NCBI RefSeq assembly: GCF_024397795.1
Contig: NZ_CP072983.1
Span: forward strand, 1,550,001 to 1,614,000
Length of the DNA: 64,000 nucleotides
Reading direction: 5' to 3'
Source: Lactobacillus intestinalis
GTDB taxonomy: Bacteria; Bacillota; Bacilli; Lactobacillales; Lactobacillaceae
Under the pieces are notes generated by a model. That model saw only the letters and a list, made by a program, of their open reading frames with translations, did no database searches and was not told where the DNA came from. Shown piece after piece: positions 57,096-64,000 of the stretch. A program made the translations under genes and the position numbers. Positions within the stretch are counted from its first letter, which is position 1. Every line of letters starts with the position of its first letter.

Positions 57096-57124
57096 ATTCT
57101 AGCAATTAAAAAAATAATAGTCAA
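57096..57124 (-). promoter_or_regulatory. Promoter of purA-purB
   Basis: TTGACT (57119-57124), 17-nt spacer, TAGAAT (57096-57101) on the minus strand. Confidence 0.8.
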
Positions 57125-57128
57125 TGTG

Positions 57129-57173
57129 AAATCCGAATTATCTTTATTTATCCAAAAAGCATAGTTCGCTATT
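57129..57173. promoter_or_regulatory. Convergent pair of PurBox-like sites
   Basis: AAATCCGAATTAT (57129-57141, plus) and AATAGCGAACTAT (57161-57173, minus) each match the PurBox AWWWCCGAACWWT at 12 of 13 positions. The CGAA and TTCG cores are 27 nt apart. They lie between the divergent purA and guaC promoters. Confidence 0.6.
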
Positions 57174-57177
57174 TTTC

Positions 57178-57206
57178 TTGACAAGAGGTATTTTTTAACT
57201 TATAGT
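57178..57206 (+). promoter_or_regulatory. Promoter of guaC
   Basis: TTGACA (57178-57183), 17-nt spacer, TATAGT (57201-57206). Confidence 0.85.
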
Positions 57207-57251
57207 TACTCTCGTTTGATAATAGATTTAATTAAAGGGAGATCAACCAGC

Positions 57252-58244
57252 GTGAGTAACTATTTTAGCATGGAAGCCTTTGACTATGATGACATTCAAC
57301 TAGTTCCTAATAAAGGAATTATCAAAAGTAGAAAAGAAGCAGATACTAGTGTTAAATTTGGAAACCGAACATTCAAGATTCCAGTAGTACCTGCAAATAT
57401 GGAGAGCGTTATTGATGAAAATCTAGCAGTCTGGCTAGCTGAGAACGGCTATTATTATGTAATGCATCGTTTTGAGCCAGAAACTAGAATTGACTTTATT
57501 AAACGGATGCATGAAAAAGGATTATTTGCTTCAATCTCCGTTGGGATTAAAGATGACGAATACAAATTTATTGATCAACTTGCAAAAGAAAATGTTATTC
57601 CTGAATACATTACTATCGATGTTGCTCATGGCCATTCAATTTTTGTCATTAAAATGATTCGCTACATTAAGGAGAAGTTGCCTGATTCATTTTTAACTGC
57701 AGGAAATATTGCCACTCCTGAAGCAGTTCGTGAACTAGAAAATGCAGGTGCTGACGCTACTAAAGTTGGAGTAGGTCCTGGTAAAGCTTGCATCACAAAG
57801 CTTAAAACTGGATTTGGCACTAGCGGCTGGCAATTAGCAGCACTTAGAATGTGTTCTAAAGCTGCTAGCAAACCAATGATCGCGGATGGAGGAATTCGTC
57901 ATAACGGTGATATTGCTAAATCTGTCCGCTTTGGTGCAACAATGGTAATGATCGGCTCAATGCTAGCTGGTCATGAAGAATCCCCAGGAAATATTATTAA
58001 AATTGATGGCAAAACTTATAAACAATACTGGGGATCTGCTTCTGAAGTCCAAAAAGGCGCCTATCGCAACGTTGAAGGTAAGCAAATGCTTGTGCCATAT
58101 CGTGGCTTTATCAAAGATACTCTTCATGAAATGCAAGAAGACCTTCAATCCTCTATTTCTTACGCTGGTGGCAAAGATTTAAATGCGATTAAGCTAGTGG
58201 ATTATGTGATTGTGAAAAATACTATTATGGATGGCGATTATTAA
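57252..58244 (+). CDS. guaC: GMP reductase
   Basis: A 330-residue IMPDH/GMPR barrel without CBS domains. [14 protein letters not shown] opens the barrel and the catalytic loop is [18 protein letters not shown] with the active Cys. Phosphate-binding blocks are [15 protein letters not shown] and [12 protein letters not shown]. Length and the FDYxDIQL start separate it from IMP dehydrogenase. It converts GMP to IMP with NADPH, feeding purA-purB transcribed the other way. GTG at 57252 is taken as start; the ATG at 57270 is possible. Confidence 0.93.
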   Translation: MSNYFSMEAFDYDDIQLVPNKGIIKSRKEADTSVKFGNRTFKIPVVPANMESVIDENLAVWLAENGYYYVMHRFEPETRIDFIKRMHEKGLFASISVGIKDDEYKFIDQLAKENVIPEYITIDVAHGHSIFVIKMIRYIKEKLPDSFLTAGNIATPEAVRELENAGADATKVGVGPGKACITKLKTGFGTSGWQLAALRMCSKAASKPMIADGGIRHNGDIAKSVRFGATMVMIGSMLAGHEESPGNIIKIDGKTYKQYWGSASEVQKGAYRNVEGKQMLVPYRGFIKDTLHEMQEDLQSSISYAGGKDLNAIKLVDYVIVKNTIMDGDY

Positions 58245-58249
58245 GAAAT

Positions 58250-58275
58250 TGGCTGCTTTTAGCAGTCTTTTTTAT
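58250..58275 (+). terminator. Terminator of guaC
   Basis: GGCTGC-TTTTA-GCAGTC hairpin followed by TTTTTT. Confidence 0.75.
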
Positions 58276-58293
58276 TTTTTCTAAAAAATACTA

Positions 58294-58321
58294 GTGACAG
58301 CATAAAATTTTATGTTATACT
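58294..58321 (+). promoter_or_regulatory. Promoter of the tRNA pair
   Basis: GTGACA (58294-58299), 16-nt spacer, TATACT (58316-58321), 16 nt before tRNA-Arg. Confidence 0.65.
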
Positions 58322-58337
58322 ATTGAAGTTGAGTGAC

Positions 58338-58411
58338 GCGCCCTTAGCGCAACTGGATAGAGTGTCTGACTACGAATCAGAAGGTTGAAGGTTCAAATCC
58401 TTCAGGGCGCA
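58338..58411 (+). tRNA. tRNA-Arg(ACG)
   Basis: A 74-nt cloverleaf. Acceptor GCGCCCT/AGGGCGC, anticodon loop CTACGAA with anticodon ACG, T-arm GAAGGTTCAAATCCTTC. CCA is not encoded. Confidence 0.96.
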
Positions 58412-58420
58412 CTTAATTAA

Positions 58421-58494
58421 CGGGAAGTGGCTCAGTTTGGTAGAGCACCTGGTTTGGGACCAGGGGGTCGCAGGTTCGAATCCTGTCTTCCCGA
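58421..58494 (+). tRNA. tRNA-Pro(TGG)
   Basis: A 74-nt cloverleaf. Acceptor CGGGAAG/CTTCCCG, anticodon loop TTTGGGA with anticodon TGG, T-arm GCAGGTTCGAATCCTGT. CCA is not encoded. It lies 9 nt after tRNA-Arg, so the two are one transcript. Confidence 0.96.
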
Positions 58495-58501
58495 TAATTT
58501 T

Positions 58502-58535
58502 TAGGCAAGTACGAAAAAAGTACTTGCCTTTTTTG
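58502..58535 (+). terminator. Terminator of the tRNA pair
   Basis: AGGCAAGTAC-GAAAAAA-GTACTTGCCT then T run. Confidence 0.9.
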
Positions 58536-58568
58536 TTTTTCTCCCTTAAAATTAGTTTCAATAAATTA

Positions 58569-58835
58569 AAGAGCGATGAAAAAGACGAGTACATAATTCA
58601 TTCTTTAAGTGAGTCAATGTTAGTGGGAAATTGGCAGACCCTGAATTATCGAAAAACACTTTGAGCTATTTCACTGAAATCTTAGTAAGTTGAAACGTCA
58701 CCGGCACGTTACCACACCGGTAGAGCATGATAGTGCTCTATTGAGTAGGTCTATGTAATAGACAATTTGGGTGGTACCGCGGAAAAAGCCTTTCGTCCCT
58801 TGAAAAATGGGAGATGAAGGGCTTTTTCTTTACTC
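58569..58835 (+). promoter_or_regulatory. T-box riboswitch controlling asnA
   Basis: Opens with the T-box start GAGCGATGAAAAAGACGAGTA. The T-box core GGGTGGTACCGCGG is at about 58769-58782. A terminator (AAAAAGCC.../...GGGCTTTTT, 58783-58833) with an alternative antiterminator follows. The triplet AAC at 58655-58657, just before ACTTTGAG, is the best candidate specifier. That would sense uncharged tRNA-Asn, matching the product of asnA. The specifier is inference. Confidence 0.93.
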
Positions 58836-58860
58836 CAAAAACATATAAGGAGAACTAAAA

Positions 58861-59871
58861 ATGGAATTAATTTTACCTAAGGATTATCACCCAACTTTAA
58901 CTGTAAGAGACACTGAAGCTGCAATTGTTTATATTCGTGAAACTTTCCAAGATCTCTTATCTAACAACTTAAACTTACAACGTATGTCTGCGCCAATGTT
59001 TGTTGGAAAAGATACTGGTTTAAACGACAATTTGAACGGAGTTGAACGACCAGTGAGGTTTGATATGAAGGCAATGCCAGAAGAGCCGATAGAAATTGTG
59101 CACTCACTGGCTAAGTGGAAGCGGATGGCACTTAAGAAATATGGTTTTGGGATGCATGAAGGTCTTTACACCAACATGAACGCCATTCGCCGCGACGAAG
59201 ATTTAGACAACTTCCACTCCATTTATGTTGATCAATGGGATTGGGAAAAGATTATTTCCAAAGAAGAACGTACCGAAGAAACTTTAAAGGCTACTGTTGA
59301 AACAATTTTCAAAACTATTAAGCAAATTGAAAAAGCAGTCGCTAAACGTTATCCAGGATCTGTTTACCATTTAGCTGATGAGATTTACTTTGTTACTACC
59401 CAAGAATTGGAAGATCGCTGGCCTGAACTTACCCCAGAAGAACGTGAAGATAAGATTACCAAAGAGAAAAAGGCAGTCTTCTTAATGAAGATTGGTGATA
59501 AATTAAAGCGTAGTGGCGAGCCTCACGATGGTCGTGCACCCGACTATGATGACTGGCAATTAAATGGTGATATCATGTTCTGGTATGAACCTCTTCAACG
59601 AAAAATCGAAATTTCTAGTATGGGTATTCGTGTTAGCGAGGAAAGCTTACGTGAACAATTAAAGAAGGCCCACTGTGAAGAGCGTGCCGAATTACCATTC
59701 CACAAGATGCTTTTAGAAGGAAAACTTCCTTACACCATTGGCGGCGGAATCGGTCAATCTCGTTTATGTATGATGCTCATGAAGAAAGCTCATATCGGCG
59801 AAGTACAAGCAAGCACTTGGCCACGAGAAATGATCGAAGCTTGTGAAGAAGACAATATTGAATTACTTTAA
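58861..59871 (+). CDS. asnA: Aspartate--ammonia ligase (asparagine synthetase A)
   Basis: A 336-residue class-II-synthetase-like enzyme. It contains [25 protein letters not shown] and the motif-3 type [16 protein letters not shown]. It makes asparagine from aspartate, ammonia and ATP. Length is standard. Transcription depends on the T-box leader ahead, and translation on AAGGAG 8 nt upstream. Terminator directly behind. Confidence 0.98.
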   Translation: MELILPKDYHPTLTVRDTEAAIVYIRETFQDLLSNNLNLQRMSAPMFVGKDTGLNDNLNGVERPVRFDMKAMPEEPIEIVHSLAKWKRMALKKYGFGMHEGLYTNMNAIRRDEDLDNFHSIYVDQWDWEKIISKEERTEETLKATVETIFKTIKQIEKAVAKRYPGSVYHLADEIYFVTTQELEDRWPELTPEEREDKITKEKKAVFLMKIGDKLKRSGEPHDGRAPDYDDWQLNGDIMFWYEPLQRKIEISSMGIRVSEESLREQLKKAHCEERAELPFHKMLLEGKLPYTIGGGIGQSRLCMMLMKKAHIGEVQASTWPREMIEACEEDNIELL

Positions 59872-59873
59872 GA

Positions 59874-59924
59874 AAAAAGTCCATTCGGACCTGTTAAATC
59901 AAAGGTCACAAATGGACTTTTTTA
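59874..59924. terminator. Bidirectional terminator
   Basis: AAAAGTCCATT / AATGGACTTTT outer stem with inner GACCT/AGGTC stem. Confidence 0.85.
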
Positions 59925-59941
59925 TAAAAATTATAAATTCT

Positions 59942-60649
59942 CTACTTAACTGTAATATCGCCTTCTTGAGACTTTACAGTTAAAACATTCTTGCTAGCAG
60001 TGTGCTTCTTATAACTAGAACTTGCGTAGCGATTGCCATTAACGGCAATACTACCCTCTTCTGTTGACAAGTTATATCCGGTAAACTTAGTCTCCGAAAC
60101 GGCTACATCCCCTTCACTGGAACTTGCATGCAAGTTTTTATCAATCTTGCTATTCTTCAACGTAATGTCGCCTTCTTCAGAACTTAATTCACCCGAGGTC
60201 ATCTTGGCATCCCGCAAGGTAATATCCCCTTCTTCGGACTTTAATTGGCCTAAGTTCATGTTTATTCCAGTCGCAGTAATGTCGCCTTCTTCAGCTTTGA
60301 TCTCCAGCTGAGTCAATTTAACAGCTTTAGGAATAATAATCACTATTTCAGAAAAATTATTCCTAGAACTGACATTGCCCTGTTGCTTGACAAAAAGCTG
60401 TCCATTCTTAATTTCTACACTAGGCTCAATCTTTTTACTGCCATGATATTTAACTTGATAATTTTTACCAGTTTGAATAATTACATCACTATCGCTGGTA
60501 TTAAGAAGCACATTATTAAATGCTTCATTAGTCAAAATCTTGCTAATATTATCCGCCTTTTTCTCACTCTTCTGTATAGTGCATCCCGCAATTAAAACCA
60601 TCACGAGCGCCACCAGAACTAATAAATACCTTCTCTTCATTTTTTCCAT
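59942..60649 (-). CDS. DUF4097-type repeat lipoprotein
   Basis: A 235-residue lipoprotein: lipobox LIAGC, an N-terminal domain of about 100 residues, then a C-terminal array in which EEGDIT or a variant recurs about every 19 residues (EEGDITA, EEGDITL, EEGDITL, SEGDVAV, EEGSIAV, and QEGDITV at the end). This matches DUF4097, a right-handed beta-helix fold whose Gly-Asp turns stack. ATG at 60649 is chosen for AAGGTGA upstream. It would face the outside of the membrane. No LiaF/PspC-type neighbour is visible, and function is unknown. Confidence 0.82.
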   Translation of the reverse strand: MEKMKRRYLLVLVALVMVLIAGCTIQKSEKKADNISKILTNEAFNNVLLNTSDSDVIIQTGKNYQVKYHGSKKIEPSVEIKNGQLFVKQQGNVSSRNNFSEIVIIIPKAVKLTQLEIKAEEGDITATGINMNLGQLKSEEGDITLRDAKMTSGELSSEEGDITLKNSKIDKNLHASSSEGDVAVSETKFTGYNLSTEEGSIAVNGNRYASSSYKKHTASKNVLTVKSQEGDITVK

Positions 60650-60683
60650 GAACTTCACCTTCTTCACTTCAATTATAAGCAAA

Positions 60684-60717
60684 AAAGCCCCAGTAAGCTA
60701 AAACCGGGACTTTTTCT
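60684..60717 (-). terminator. Terminator of the upstream permease gene
   Basis: AAAGTCCC / GGGGCTTT stem followed by TTTTT on the minus strand. Confidence 0.7.
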
Positions 60718-62110
60718 ATTTTTCATTTTTTCTTTCATATCTAGAAACAAATGACATGAACAATGGTAAAATTACAAAGCCAAAGACCATCATTGCAACG
60801 GCATACCAGTTAACGACTGTCTTGCCATTAACTACCACACCAAATTGAGCTTTCCAGTTATATTCAACGAGTAAGAAGATTACGATAATCACTGACAAAA
60901 CAGGAATTACCACGTCGGTCCAAACGTTTTTATCTGCATCAAGGATTTCTTCTTTGCTTTTTCCTTGATAAAAACGAATTACAGCCAAAGGCACAATGAT
61001 AAATCCTAAAAATCTAACCATCGCGCTCAACGTGATCAAGTTAAACATGCTGTATTGGAAGGCCATTGGAATTAAAATCGCCAATAAAACCGAGATAAAG
61101 AATGTCCGAATTGGGAAATTATTCTTAGTTCTCTTAGTTAATGATTTAGACAATTGGTTTTCGCGAGCCATTGCTTCCAAAATTCTTGGTGCATTGAAGC
61201 TAGAGGCAACATTGATCCCAAACATGGAAACCAAGGCGCCCACCAAAATAATATCTCTTAAGATTTCATTTTTGAAAATTGCAGCAATCGCAACAACTTG
61301 TTGAGTTGTCATCAAAGCCTTAGGATTCAAAATCATCGCAACGGCAACAACGCCAATATAGATGACAGCAATTACAAAAATTGCTAGAGGAATCGCACGC
61401 GGCAAATTCTTCTGTGGATCTTTCATATCTTCTGACCCAGAAGCAACTGATTCAAAGCCAGTAAAAGCATAAAAGGCTGACACAATTGCCATTACAAAAG
61501 TTGTCATGGTCAAAGTTGGAACAATGCGGTGGCCATTTTGAGTGATTGTATCAACTTCGCTCATATTACTTGAGGCACCCGTCGCAATCAACAAAATCAC
61601 TCCAGCTACAATGATCAATACCAAGGCAGCTAACTTACCAATTGTGGCCAAGTTCATTACGTATTTAACAACTTTTTGCCCAAATAAATTGATCACAGTG
61701 ATAATTGACATCAGAATGATAAAACCGACTGTTACAGTTAAAAAGTCTTCTGAATTACCACCAAAAATTGAAATTGTAGATCTCACAACCCCAACGGCCA
61801 TTACTCCCCAGGCAACACTTGCTGAAAAGTAACGCACAATTCCCATATAAAAGCCAATTTTATCACCAAAAGCAGCCTTGGCATAAGCATAAGCCGCACC
61901 GGATTTGGTGACATATTTAGCAGCTGCGGCAAAAGAAATGGCTAATACCGCCGCAAAGATAGCTGCAATAAAATATACCAAGAGTGCCCTTGAACCAGCT
62001 TGTTGAACTACGCTAGCTGGCGTCAAGAAAATTCCTGAACCAATAATCGCGTTAATCGCCAACAACACTATGGACCAAAAGCCTAGTTTATCATTTTCTT
62101 TTTCACTCAT
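60716..62110 (-). CDS. APC family amino acid permease
   Basis: A 464-residue transporter with 12 predicted helices. Helix 1 carries NAIIGSGIFLTPASVV, the GSGIF substrate-binding break of APC transporters, and AFYAFTGFESVASGSEDMKDP marks helix 6. Substrate cannot be fixed. It follows a gamma-glutamyl hydrolase-like gene by 9 nt on the same transcript, which could suggest uptake or release of a gamma-glutamyl compound or its product. Confidence 0.92.
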   Translation of the reverse strand: MSEKENDKLGFWSIVLLAINAIIGSGIFLTPASVVQQAGSRALLVYFIAAIFAAVLAISFAAAAKYVTKSGAAYAYAKAAFGDKIGFYMGIVRYFSASVAWGVMAVGVVRSTISIFGGNSEDFLTVTVGFIILMSIITVINLFGQKVVKYVMNLATIGKLAALVLIIVAGVILLIATGASSNMSEVDTITQNGHRIVPTLTMTTFVMAIVSAFYAFTGFESVASGSEDMKDPQKNLPRAIPLAIFVIAVIYIGVVAVAMILNPKALMTTQQVVAIAAIFKNEILRDIILVGALVSMFGINVASSFNAPRILEAMARENQLSKSLTKRTKNNFPIRTFFISVLLAILIPMAFQYSMFNLITLSAMVRFLGFIIVPLAVIRFYQGKSKEEILDADKNVWTDVVIPVLSVIIVIFLLVEYNWKAQFGVVVNGKTVVNWYAVAMMVFGFVILPLFMSFVSRYERKNEK

Positions 62111-62119
62111 AATTACCTT

Positions 62120-62848
62120 CTATTTTGCGTTATCGACAACCCACTTGAATAAATTGTTAATAAATTTATATTCTGGGTTATTATGCATCATTTCTGGGTG
62201 CCATTGAACCCCCACCACTGTACCGGCTGAATTCTCAATTCCTTCTACCACGCCATCAGGAGCCACGGCTACCCCGCGTAAATCAGGCGCTACACGATTA
62301 ATCAACTGATGGTGGAAAGAGTTTACCATGAAGTTAGTCTTACCCAGAATAGAGGCTAATTTACTGTCTTCCTCAACTTGCATCCCATGAGTTGCCAAAC
62401 TTGGATCGTGCCCTTGCATATGTTTCAAGGTATGCTCTGGACGATAAGATAGATCTTGATAAAGGGTTCCACCATGATAAACATTAATAATTTGAGCTCC
62501 ACGACAAATTCCTAACACAGGAATTCCCTTTTCTTCAGCTAATTTAAGTAATCGCATATCAAAACGATCACGAGCAGGCCAAGTTTTACCCAATTTTTGT
62601 TCAGGCTCTTCACCGTAAAGATGAGGATCTACATCGTGACCCCCAGATAAAATTAATCCTTGTACATTATCTAATTGCTGCTTGATTACACCATCATCCT
62701 CAGTAAATGGAATAATGAATGGCACACCGCCATTTTTAACTACTGAATCAATATAATCTTCATTCACATAACTACGATGATAACCTGGAAAGATTCCACC
62801 ATCATCGATGATCACAGAACCGGAAACTCCAATAAGTGGTTTTGTCAT
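62120..62848 (-). CDS. Gamma-glutamyl-gamma-aminobutyrate hydrolase family protein (peptidase C26)
   Basis: A 242-residue class I amidotransferase-like hydrolase: SGGHDVDPHLYGEEP, nucleophile Cys in LGICRGAQIINVYHGG, His-Glu in GVQWHPEM. This pattern belongs to PuuD-like enzymes that split gamma-glutamyl bonds. Also related to folate gamma-glutamyl hydrolase. First gene of a two-gene unit with the permease at 60716. No polyamine or GABA genes nearby, so the substrate is open. Confidence 0.88.
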   Translation of the reverse strand: MTKPLIGVSGSVIIDDGGIFPGYHRSYVNEDYIDSVVKNGGVPFIIPFTEDDGVIKQQLDNVQGLILSGGHDVDPHLYGEEPEQKLGKTWPARDRFDMRLLKLAEEKGIPVLGICRGAQIINVYHGGTLYQDLSYRPEHTLKHMQGHDPSLATHGMQVEEDSKLASILGKTNFMVNSFHHQLINRVAPDLRGVAVAPDGVVEGIENSAGTVVGVQWHPEMMHNNPEYKFINNLFKWVVDNAK

Positions 62849-62918
62849 AAAAAAGCCCCCTAATTTAACTTATTTTTCATAAGTTCATTATAAAGTTTTT
62901 AATGAGAGTAAACAACTA

Positions 62919-62953
62919 AAAAACAAGCTCACCTTAACGATAAGCTTGTTGTG
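62919..62953 (-). terminator. Terminator of the right-edge permease gene
   Basis: AACAAGCT / AGCTTGTT stem with 13-nt loop, followed by T on the minus strand. Confidence 0.75.
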
Positions 62954-62957
62954 CATT

Positions 62958-64000
62958 TTATTTTTGTTTTTTGTGACGGATAACATAAATTACTGCGGCC
63001 GCAATTAAGAATAAAGCTCCAACAGTTACTGAAATTCGAGTATCCGGATTGATAAACATGAAAATCACAATGATAGTTAACATCAATAATGCAAAATAAT
63101 TTGAATATGGATAGAGTGGTAACTTAAATGGATGATTCTTCATTAAGTGTGGATTCTTCTTTCTAAAACGAAGTTCTGCAAGTAAGATCACGAACCACGC
63201 TACCATCCCTGGTAAAACGGATGAACTATATACTACAACAAAGATATTAGCGAGTGATTTATTAAAGAATTGAATCAAAACATTGATCATAAAACCAATG
63301 AAAATTCCGCCAGTAATTCCCCAAATAGCATGGCTTGGAACGATATGCTTTGAAACATATCCGAAAGTCTTTGGTGCTTCACCTTCATGAGCCATCTTAT
63401 ATAACATTCTACTTGAAGAATAAATCCCAGAGTTTGCTCCAGAAAGTGCAGCAGTCAATACAACAAAGTTAATTACAGATGCGGCTGCAGTAATTCCTAC
63501 TTTTGCAAAAGTATTTACAAATGGAGAACCAATGCTTGCAACTTGATCCCATGGATAAATTGTAACAATTACAAAAATTGCTCCCACATAGAAAATCAAA
63601 ATACGCCATAAAACAGATTTTACGCTTTTAACAATGGCTTTTTGAGGATTAGCAACTTCTCCTGCAGAAATACCAATTAACTCAATTCCCTGATAGGAAC
63701 CTACAATAATGGCCATCGAGAAGAGGAACCCTTTAACTCCTCCTGTGAAGAAACCACCATGGCTCCACAAGTTAGAAAATCCAATTGGATGGCCACCATT
63801 ACCAAACCCAAACAAAATAACCATGAAGCCCAAAATAATCATTAAAATAATCGTTACAACTTTGATCATCGCAAACCAGAATTCCAAAGTTGCATAAGCC
63901 TTAGCACTAGCTAAATTAGCCAAAAGCAAAAAGACGATAATGATAATTCCAGCAATCCAATCGGAAGTTCCCTTCCACCAAAAACGTAAATATTCGGTTG
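62958..64000 (-). CDS. APC family amino acid permease (5' end outside the window)
   Basis: The frame runs to the window edge without a stop; the first visible residues are TEYLRFWWKGTSDWIAGI. About 347 residues (helices 4-12) are seen, with GSYQGIELIGISAGEVANP, SGANSGIYSSSRMLYKMA and the loop RKKNPHLMKNHPFKLPLYPYSN. These match the AnsP/GabP/CycA type amino acid permeases. Roughly 110-130 residues are missing. The TTG at 63927-63929 is internal and not the start. Confidence 0.9.
   Translation of the reverse strand, partial: TEYLRFWWKGTSDWIAGIIIIVFLLLANLASAKAYATLEFWFAMIKVVTIILMIILGFMVILFGFGNGGHPIGFSNLWSHGGFFTGGVKGFLFSMAIIVGSYQGIELIGISAGEVANPQKAIVKSVKSVLWRILIFYVGAIFVIVTIYPWDQVASIGSPFVNTFAKVGITAAASVINFVVLTAALSGANSGIYSSSRMLYKMAHEGEAPKTFGYVSKHIVPSHAIWGITGGIFIGFMINVLIQFFNKSLANIFVVVYSSSVLPGMVAWFVILLAELRFRKKNPHLMKNHPFKLPLYPYSNYFALLMLTIIVIFMFINPDTRISVTVGALFLIAAAVIYVIRHKKQK

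Noticed and set aside
58370..58664. Open frames across the tRNA genes on both strands, with peptides such as GFEPATPWSQTRC and WDQGVAGSNPVFP
   Set aside because: These are well-known false proteins produced by translating tRNA sequence. The frames lie over tRNA-Arg/tRNA-Pro and their terminator.

Overview
This window is a low-GC Firmicutes chromosome, most likely a Lactobacillus of the acidophilus/gasseri/delbrueckii branch. The evidence is a set of genes typical of lactobacilli: PepN, a C69 dipeptidase, DtpT, an aggregation-promoting-factor-like secreted protein, a SEC10/PgrA-type surface protein, a cinnamoyl esterase very like the L. johnsonii enzyme, and a maltose phosphorylase operon. Strong AGGAGG-type ribosome sites and frequent TTG/GTG starts fit this. 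I see no rRNA, CRISPR array, prophage or intact insertion sequence. The species call is inference.

Layout. 1-1787: a heterodimeric ABC exporter cut by the left edge. 1904-7342: an origin-type chromosome-maintenance operon on the minus strand (rsmG, noc, parA, parB, DUF951, ychF, DUF1129). It diverges from a cvpA-like gene across a region holding parS-like half-sites. 8054-8523: a decayed IS3-type transposase end, then a divergent exonuclease III paralogue lacking two expected active-site residues. 9326-12258: ApbE, a phosphatase and two FMN reductases. 12422-17227: two TetR regulators, a small protein, a dipeptidase, and a TetR-controlled ABC transporter. 17338-22731: metabolic and envelope genes (histidine phosphatase, esterase, YaaA, GalT-like protein, L,D-transpeptidase, a 50-residue membrane peptide). 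22760-31247: CPBP protease, peptide transporter, PepN, Apf-like protein, membrane protein, MFS exporter.

31281-34298 holds less familiar genes: a protein with repeated barrel-like modules, a macrodomain protein and two tandem 206-residue membrane proteins. 34358-46782 is a maltose/maltodextrin locus: malG-malF-malE-malK-mapA in one transcript, two GH13 glycosidases in a second, and malR behind a second tyrosine phosphatase in a third. The first two promoters share a LacI-type operator 12 nt upstream of the -35 box, together with perfect cre sites. This suggests activation by MalR and repression by CcpA. 46901-50132: glycerol kinase, a pyridoxal/HMP kinase and an orphan GatD-like amidotransferase.

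50200-53924: two tandem EamA exporters, two small membrane proteins and the surface protein. 54463-58244: purA-purB diverging from guaC, with two convergent PurBox-like sites between them. 58338-58494: tRNA-Arg and tRNA-Pro. 58569-59871: a T-box leader and asnA. 59942-64000: a repeat-rich DUF4097 lipoprotein, an amino-acid permease, a class I amidotransferase-like hydrolase and a second permease cut by the right edge.

Most of the window is ordinary core lactobacillar chromosome. The signals best worth following are the exonuclease paralogue, the shared maltose promoter architecture, the purA/guaC PurBoxes, the EEGDIT-repeat lipoprotein and the tandem-module protein at 31281.
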